A stretch of DNA of 64,000 nucleotides from CAYFTL01 sp964346145 (lineage in GTDB: Bacteria; Bacillota; Clostridia; Christensenellales; Aristaeellaceae). Shown here piece by piece: positions 59,056 through 64,000 of the stretch (position 1 is its first letter; every line of letters starts with the position of its first letter). The stretch lies in the NCBI GenBank assembly GCA_964346145.1, contig CAYFTL010000004.1, forward strand, positions 20,462 to 84,461, given 5' to 3'. A program made the translations under genes and the position numbers. The notes below the pieces were generated by a model, which was given only the letters and a program-made list of their open reading frames with translations, was not told where the DNA came from and searched no databases.

Positions 59056-61863
59056 ATGAAATCCAAAGGAAAGTATTCCGGGCGCCTATGGGGGATCGCT
59101 TGCACCATGCAACTGCTTGCATTGGTGTTGCTGGTTATATTCAGCTATATGAATGCGATCAATATGATTGTATCCAACGTTCAAACCGATACGATCAGAA
59201 GGCTGCAGGCGCTGGGCAATCAGATCAATATCAGCCATAAGAATGCGACAGAAACTTTGGATTCGCTGGCGCAGAGCAGTTATCTAAAAAAGTTGGTCGG
59301 CCAACTGGGACAAACGCAGCAGAGATCCGTTACCTCTGCCAAGGAACTTAGCCAACTCTTGAACGCCTATCAGCTGAATTATCCGGCGTTTACCCAGCTT
59401 TTCGTCGCAACTTCAGATATGGTGGTAGGTCCCAACTTGCTGCAATCTTATAAATCGCTCCCGGCCGTGCGCAATGCCAAAAATCTCGGGATTCGAACCG
59501 ATGTAGCGGTCGATATTATGCGGGAACATATGGCGGAAACCGGCACCATCCGAACGGATTTTAATGTGTTGGTTTCCAGCCTGGGTGACGAGGCCTTCCT
59601 AGCCGCTCTTTTTCCCGATGTAGTTCTGTTTGCCGGCGAGCAGACTGATTTATTGTACGTGGTGGACCACAAGGAGCGGCTAATTTTTGCAGATGCCACC
59701 GATGGCGAAATGCACGCTGCGGTGACCGGTAACATTCACTCCTACTTCAAAAACTGGGAAAGTAAAGAGCAGGCCGGAATCTGGAAGGGCATAAAATTAC
59801 ACAAATTTTCCGGTTCATATTATTTTCCGGTGCAATACATACAGATTTTTACCGGCTGGCACTATTTGCAGTTTGTGTCGCTGAACGATATCATGATTGC
59901 GTTGGGGCCGCCTTTGCTGGTATCTGCGATTATCGCGCTGTTCAGCTTGCTCGGCATGATGCTCATCCTATGGCATATGCGCAACTGGGTGCTTTCTCCG
60001 TTGAACGAACTGGCCAGCGTGGCGGGGAGCACGCGTGGCATCCCCAATTCCGTATTGGGAAAACTCCAAAAAAAGCGTCAACTGCAGATTAGGATATTCG
60101 CTTTTTATGCATTGACGCTGGTGCCCATCGTTCTTCTTTCCTCCTTGCTTTATCTCATTTATTCTCCCTATATTGAACGCGAAGGACAAAAGGTGTATCA
60201 ACAGACCGTATTGCAAAAGGTGAGCGCCGTCGAAAAGAAGATGGATCAGGCGGTGCTGTCGGCCAAACGGCTGAGCAGCGATGTGGATTTCAAGAATTTA
60301 ATCGTGCGTTTAGCGGGGGAAGAACAAACGCATGTGACCGAAGGGGAAGTGCTGGGCATTATAAAGGGTGCGGGCGCCCTTCGGGATATAAAACAAATTC
60401 GGATATACGATGCCGATGGACGGCTGAGCTACTCCTCGACTGCCCACGAAGTGGTTGAGCGTATGCCCCGGGAACTGGTGGAGCGCTATCAAAACTCCTA
60501 CGAATTTGCAAACATTTCGATGGATGCATACAATGCCGACAATTGGACTGTGTTTTTCCCCATACGCAATCTAGATCCAGCAAAAGACGAACCCTTATTT
60601 TCTTGTATGGGCTATGTGGAAATTCAGCTTCGCGGCGGGATTGAGCTCAGCATTGAAACCGATAATTTTGACTATCTGTTCGACCGGGAGCATTGGATTT
60701 TAGCAGGCACGCCATCCTACACACCGTTTCGGGAAATTGCGGAAGGCATGGCTCAGGGGAGGATGATTGAGACCGATCAACCCCTCGTGGGCAAAACGGT
60801 GACCATCGATTACAGCTTGTTGCCCAAAGAAAAGATTACCTCATCCTACTATCCGTCGGCCGGGGAAGAACAGTTGCTGGTCAGCGCATGCACAGTGAAA
60901 AATACTCGCTGGACCTTTTTAAACATAGCGCGCTTGACCAATGTACAATTGCAGCAAAAGCAGATGCTGATGTCGGTGCTGCTGTTGAGCGGTGTGCTGT
61001 TGATACTGTTTACCATCGTCAGTCTGATTTTTTCCTTAAGGATGATGCGGCCGATCCGGGCATTGGAACGCTATTTTTCCATAGCAGCGCCGGGCAACAA
61101 TCAAATTCCCGATGCTTTGTTGCCGGGCAACGAATTCAGCGCGTTGGCCTTTGCCTTTGCCGATGCCCTCAATCGGATTGAGCAATTGACTTACACCGTG
61201 CGCGACCGGGAACAGGCTGAGCTGCTCGTGCGCAACCGAAAAAACGAGGCCGAGCTGATCGCATTACAGTCTCAAATGGGTTCCCATTTGATCTCAAATA
61301 TTTTTGCGGCCATGAAGCTGCTGCTGCGCACCGGAGATACCCACACCTTAGGCCCCATGCTGGATGCATCGGGCAATTTCTTGAGGCATGGTTTGGTTAA
61401 AAACAGATACGATGTGCCCTTGGAACAGGAAATCGCCCACGCGCAGGCCTATATACAGCTGCAAAAAGTGCGTTTTGCCCAGCGGTTGAATGTTGTTTTC
61501 ATGCAGATGGACAAGGAACTGATGGCAACGATGGTGCCGCAGTATGTGTTGCAACCGATTTTGGAAAACGCCATTGTCCATGGAATGCCGCCTAAAAAGG
61601 CGCTGAATATTGTGGTATCTGGCAGCATAAAAGGCGATAGGATAGAACTGCGGGTAGAAAACGATGGATTGCCTATCGACAAACAAGAGTGCGCTCAGCT
61701 GAACGGCGCCCTGCAAAATGTCCGGGGCGGTTCCCACATCGGTCTGGCTAACGTGCAGGAACGCATTCGCTTGCGCTATGGAGATGTGTACGGATTAAAG
61801 CTATACAGCGAAAATGAAAAAACCTGGGTGAGCATCGTGTTGCCCGCAAAGGGGAGGGAATAA
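59056..61863 (+). CDS. double-sensor YesM-type histidine kinase
   Basis: Membrane kinase of 935 residues, far longer than the usual ~590 of the YesM family. It holds two sensor modules in series: TM1 (12-34), extracellular part 1 (35-278), TM2 (279-305), a ~38-residue cytoplasmic link, TM3 (344-370), extracellular part 2 (371-636), TM4 (637-662), HAMP (663-715), then the kinase. The phospho-acceptor is His744, but its motif reads QMGSHLISN where YesM proteins have QINPHFLYN. The ATP domain has LQPILENAIVHG (Asn838) and HIGLANVQERI (about 894-904). The ATG at 59056 has AGGAG upstream. The response regulator gene follows one base later. Ligand probably an extracellular sugar or glycan fragment. 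Confidence 0.85.
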   Translation: MKSKGKYSGRLWGIACTMQLLALVLLVIFSYMNAINMIVSNVQTDTIRRLQALGNQINISHKNATETLDSLAQSSYLKKLVGQLGQTQQRSVTSAKELSQLLNAYQLNYPAFTQLFVATSDMVVGPNLLQSYKSLPAVRNAKNLGIRTDVAVDIMREHMAETGTIRTDFNVLVSSLGDEAFLAALFPDVVLFAGEQTDLLYVVDHKERLIFADATDGEMHAAVTGNIHSYFKNWESKEQAGIWKGIKLHKFSGSYYFPVQYIQIFTGWHYLQFVSLNDIMIALGPPLLVSAIIALFSLLGMMLILWHMRNWVLSPLNELASVAGSTRGIPNSVLGKLQKKRQLQIRIFAFYALTLVPIVLLSSLLYLIYSPYIEREGQKVYQQTVLQKVSAVEKKMDQAVLSAKRLSSDVDFKNLIVRLAGEEQTHVTEGEVLGIIKGAGALRDIKQIRIYDADGRLSYSSTAHEVVERMPRELVERYQNSYEFANISMDAYNADNWTVFFPIRNLDPAKDEPLFSCMGYVEIQLRGGIELSIETDNFDYLFDREHWILAGTPSYTPFREIAEGMAQGRMIETDQPLVGKTVTIDYSLLPKEKITSSYYPSAGEEQLLVSACTVKNTRWTFLNIARLTNVQLQQKQMLMSVLLLSGVLLILFTIVSLIFSLRMMRPIRALERYFSIAAPGNNQIPDALLPGNEFSALAFAFADALNRIEQLTYTVRDREQAELLVRNRKNEAELIALQSQMGSHLISNIFAAMKLLLRTGDTHTLGPMLDASGNFLRHGLVKNRYDVPLEQEIAHAQAYIQLQKVRFAQRLNVVFMQMDKELMATMVPQYVLQPILENAIVHGMPPKKALNIVVSGSIKGDRIELRVENDGLPIDKQECAQLNGALQNVRGGSHIGLANVQERIRLRYGDVYGLKLYSENEKTWVSIVLPAKGRE

Positions 61864-61864
61864 A

Positions 61865-62635
61865 ATGTATAAACTGATGATAGTAGAAGATGAACCCATC
61901 ATTCGAGCGGGCTTGGAGCAGGGCTTTGATTGGAACGGCATGGGGTTTGATGTAAAAGCTTCGATGGAGGATGCACTAGACGCACTGAATTTTTTGCGCA
62001 CAAACCAGATTGATGTCATCTTATCCGATATAAAAATGCCGGGCATGGATGGACTGGAAATGATGCGCAGAATCCGCGAGGAGCATACGCACATTGAGAT
62101 TATATTTTTGACAGGCCATGCAGACTTTTCCTACGTAAAGCAAGCCCTATCAGGCCGGGTGTTTGAGTATATTTTGAAGCTGGATTTGGAGGCAGAAATC
62201 GAACCGGTGTTTGTACGCCTCAAGAAGCATTTGGATTTGCGGCATGCGCTGAACCACTTTAAAGATCAGGCCCAAGATATTCTGGAGATTATGGACCAGG
62301 AAGAGCCGGTGCGCCAAGCTCAGCGCTACATTTTGGCCAATTTCACTGAGAACTTGCGCATGGAAGATGTGGCCAAACAATTCTACATGAGCCCGGGCCA
62401 TTTTTCCCGCTCTTTTAAACAGGAGATCGGCAAAAGTTTTTCTGAATATATCAAGGAGCTGCGCTTGGACTGGGCTTATCAAATGCTGATGAATACCAGG
62501 CTTGGGATTCAAGAGATTGGGCGCGAAGCCGGTTACGCCGATCCGAAGCACTTTACCCAAATATTCAAGGAAAAATTTGGAGTTTCTCCATCATCGCTGC
62601 GTGCGAAATCAGACAAGGCCAACGAAAAGCGCTAG
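61865..62635 (+). CDS. AraC-type response regulator (YesN-like)
   Basis: DNA-binding response regulator of 256 residues, shorter than many YesN proteins (~500). Receiver domain (1-120): acidic pocket Glu8-Asp9 (IVEDEP), phospho-acceptor Asp55 (LSDIKMPGMDG), Thr83 (FLTGHADF) and Lys105. The Lys is followed by Leu (YILKLD) where the family has Pro. A short linker leads to the AraC double helix-turn-helix (about 150-250): MEDVAKQFYMSPGHFSRSFKQEIG and IQEIGREAGYADPKHFTQIFKEKFGVSPSSLR in outline. Paired with the double-sensor kinase one base upstream. Target genes are likely carbohydrate genes nearby, outside this window. Confidence 0.9.
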   Translation: MYKLMIVEDEPIIRAGLEQGFDWNGMGFDVKASMEDALDALNFLRTNQIDVILSDIKMPGMDGLEMMRRIREEHTHIEIIFLTGHADFSYVKQALSGRVFEYILKLDLEAEIEPVFVRLKKHLDLRHALNHFKDQAQDILEIMDQEEPVRQAQRYILANFTENLRMEDVAKQFYMSPGHFSRSFKQEIGKSFSEYIKELRLDWAYQMLMNTRLGIQEIGREAGYADPKHFTQIFKEKFGVSPSSLRAKSDKANEKR

Positions 62636-63032
62636 CATATTATCTTATTATGGCTGCACCGGGTTTAATGAAATGAAAACGGCCCAAGCGTACAAAAACA
62701 ATGGTTTCGCACGAGAGATGAACAACTTCGCAGCAAACTTTTGTATAAAAGATAATTTGCCTATGGCACTTCCAATCCATTACACGGGCAGCCGGTTTTG
62801 ACTACGCTTTCACATTTCCTTTTGGTTGGGCGGCCTATGCGGTTATCAATCATTCTTGCGAATCCGAATAACGCGTGTGGCACTATTTTCTCGAGAGGAT
62901 TGATCGGCTTGCCTTAATCCATATTTTTTAAGGCGTTGCTCATATAAATTAATAGGCTCTTCCTTATGGTGAACGGCAAACTTAAAACCGTCTCAAAAGG
63001 AAGAGTCTATTGTTATTATGCTGAGGTATATC
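62636..63032. other. gene-free stretch between convergent genes
   Basis: About 400 bases without a supportable ORF on either strand. It contains the long inverted repeat at 62951-63011 and otherwise only AT-rich sequence with no recognised site or RNA gene. Confidence 0.6.
62951..63011. repeat. 15-bp inverted repeat with 31-base loop
   Basis: AATAGGCTCTTCCTT (62951-62965) pairs with AAGGAAGAGTCTATT (62997-63011), one G-U. The loop has a small ACGG/CCGT pairing. It lies 22 bases beyond the stop of the DUF4838 gene on the minus strand and may be its terminator, although the T run is weak. Confidence 0.5.
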
Positions 63033-63995
63033 TTATTTTTCTCCGTGCAATAATTGTGCGTAGCGCGCTATCGGCGGTTCTCCGTGCAAGTCCACATAAT
63101 CTTGGCCTAAATAACAGGCGAAGCTGGTCAGGCTTTCAAAACCCATTTGCGTATAAAATGCTACATCCGCTGCCATGACTTCTTCGTTCAATGGCATATA
63201 TTTGGGCGGCTTGGTCCAATTGGAAAAGCGGGAGTTGTCCACCCAATATTCCAACACTTGCGAATCTTCCTTTCCGAAAAAATCCAGCAGGGCCTGTATG
63301 GGCGCGGCCTCTGCAACGTTTTCGGGGCAAGCTGGATCGTTGATCGGCCGGTCAGAGTTGCGCTTGATGGGCGCATACTCTAGGAATACGCCGGGATCGG
63401 GCGTTACCGATTTGGGCACCTGCATGGCGTCCATGTAGGCGATGTAGGCCAATTTGCCTTTGGGGTTTACCTTGCGAATTCCCTTTAGCATCCGGTTGAC
63501 TGCGATCAACTGCTGGTCGGACGGTGTAAGCTTTTTACACTCTGGGCATTGGCAGCTATATCCGGCCACATCATCCAACCAAAAATAATATCGGTCGGTG
63601 GTGGGCCTTAACATATAAGCCAGAATTTCGGCGCGGTCTTGAATGTAGGTCAGTGCCTGTTCGTTGCTGGCACAGAAGTTAAAATCGGACACCCGCTCTT
63701 GGTTTTCGTTCATGCGGAACCATTCGGGGTGAATGTCAAACATTCGGCGGGGCAGCAGATAGCTCGGCGCATGAAATTCGTGTTCAATTTCGATACCCAT
63801 GGCTTTGGCTTGTGCGTACAGCGCTTGTTTTTCGGGCAGAAACTCATCTTCGATCATGCGCTCCAGGGATTCGTCGGCCTTTATACCGCCGACCGGGTGC
63901 AAGCCCAGCACGTTTAGTTTGGAATTTTGCATGCGCTTAAGCCAGGTCGCGTCCAGCTCGTCGGGATGGATAATGGCACCATATCGATGGATCAT
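63033..63995 (-). CDS. DUF4838-type protein, possibly truncated by the window edge
   Basis: At least 320 residues resembling DUF4838 domain proteins, which occur in carbohydrate loci and are related to alpha-glucuronidase-type (beta/alpha)8 barrels. Visible: YGAIIHPDELDATWLKRM, LNVLGLHPVGGIKADESL, FWLDDVAGYSCQCPECKKLTPSDQQ (near residue 140, Cys-rich and acidic) and QVLEYWVDNSRFSNW (near 243). The Asp/Glu pairs DD and E of EYW are plausible catalytic residues. The ATG at 63995 may be the true start, as the family can begin this way, but only five bases remain before the edge, so no ribosome site can be checked. No signal peptide is seen. Confidence 0.7.
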   Translation of the reverse strand: MIHRYGAIIHPDELDATWLKRMQNSKLNVLGLHPVGGIKADESLERMIEDEFLPEKQALYAQAKAMGIEIEHEFHAPSYLLPRRMFDIHPEWFRMNENQERVSDFNFCASNEQALTYIQDRAEILAYMLRPTTDRYYFWLDDVAGYSCQCPECKKLTPSDQQLIAVNRMLKGIRKVNPKGKLAYIAYMDAMQVPKSVTPDPGVFLEYAPIKRNSDRPINDPACPENVAEAAPIQALLDFFGKEDSQVLEYWVDNSRFSNWTKPPKYMPLNEEVMAADVAFYTQMGFESLTSFACYLGQDYVDLHGEPPIARYAQLLHGEK

Positions 63996-64000
63996 AGCAA

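Noticed and set aside
62502..62801. Plus-strand ORF of 99 codons after the response regulator
   Set aside because: It overlaps the end of the regulator in another frame, has no ribosome site and no recognisable features.
1..64000. CRISPR arrays, insertion sequences, prophage or plasmid genes
   Set aside because: No regularly spaced repeats, transposase, integrase, Cas or phage structural motifs were seen in the translated frames or intergenic DNA.

Overview
The window looks like a chromosome segment from an anaerobic, carbohydrate-fermenting low-GC-lineage Gram-positive (Firmicutes, class Clostridia; possibly a Christensenellales- or Oscillospirales-type organism, but I cannot place it further). 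Supporting signs: a complete V/A-type ATPase operon in the enterococcal/clostridial order; Pta-AckA acetate formation and an L-lactate-dehydrogenase-like enzyme; YesM/YesN two-component regulators; strong AGGAGG ribosome sites; frequent GTG and TTG starts; and sigma-A promoters close to TTGACA-TATAAT. No tRNA, rRNA, CRISPR array, insertion sequence or phage gene was seen.

Layout. 1-2.2 kb: the end of recG, then a KDPGal-type aldolase and galactonate dehydratase. 2.3-3.5 kb: two tandem VanZ-family membrane proteins. 3.6-4.3 kb: upp. 4.3-12.9 kb: nine V-ATPase genes (G/H, I, K, E, C, F, A, B, D) whose K subunit keeps all the Na+ ligands known from Enterococcus hirae NtpK. 13-17.5 kb (minus): two flavoproteins behind an orphan family-5 solute-binding protein. 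17.7-19.8 kb (minus): HelD. 20.1-23.4 kb: what looks like a decayed polysaccharide-use locus: a cytoplasmic GH28-like beta-helix enzyme, a permease/AraC chimeric pseudogene and an SGNH hydrolase. 23.5-23.6 kb: a promoter, palindrome and terminator with no ORF between them. 23.6-28.1 kb: tmcAL, pta-ackA, and DUF177-rpmF.

28.4-36.5 kb: a surface-glycan cluster with one GT2, then a duplicated two-gene module (GT4 plus polysaccharide pyruvyl transferase). In the first copy the pyruvyl transferase is fused to a ferredoxin/F420-hydrogenase-beta (FrhB) redox protein. A flippase ends the cluster. 36.6-42.9 kb: a Gfo/Idh/MocA oxidoreductase, a MATE exporter, an LDH-like enzyme with Met at the specificity position, DUF1846 and a CBM9-like protein. 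43-47 kb (minus): a MarR regulator with a palindromic operator and a heterodimeric ABC exporter. 47.3-51.2 kb: a uridine-kinase-like enzyme, a NitT/TauT-type importer (SBP, permease, ATPase) and a nitroreductase. 51.3-54.5 kb (minus): murG, an MFS transporter and deoC. 54.6-58.9 kb: dnaX, a GNAT, ybaB, recR and trxB. 59-64 kb: a double-sensor YesM-type kinase, its AraC-type response regulator and, convergently, a DUF4838 protein that may run off the window edge.

Working together: the ATPase, Pta/AckA and LDH-like genes fit an energy-limited fermenter that may couple ATP to Na+. The dgo pair, GH28-like, SGNH, CBM9-like, Gfo/Idh and DUF4838 genes point to plant or host glycan breakdown. The most unusual items are the redox-fused pyruvyl-transferase module, the chimeric pseudogene, the double-sensor kinase with altered catalytic motifs, and the orphan promoter-terminator unit. 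Functions are inferred from recognisable motifs; no database search was run.
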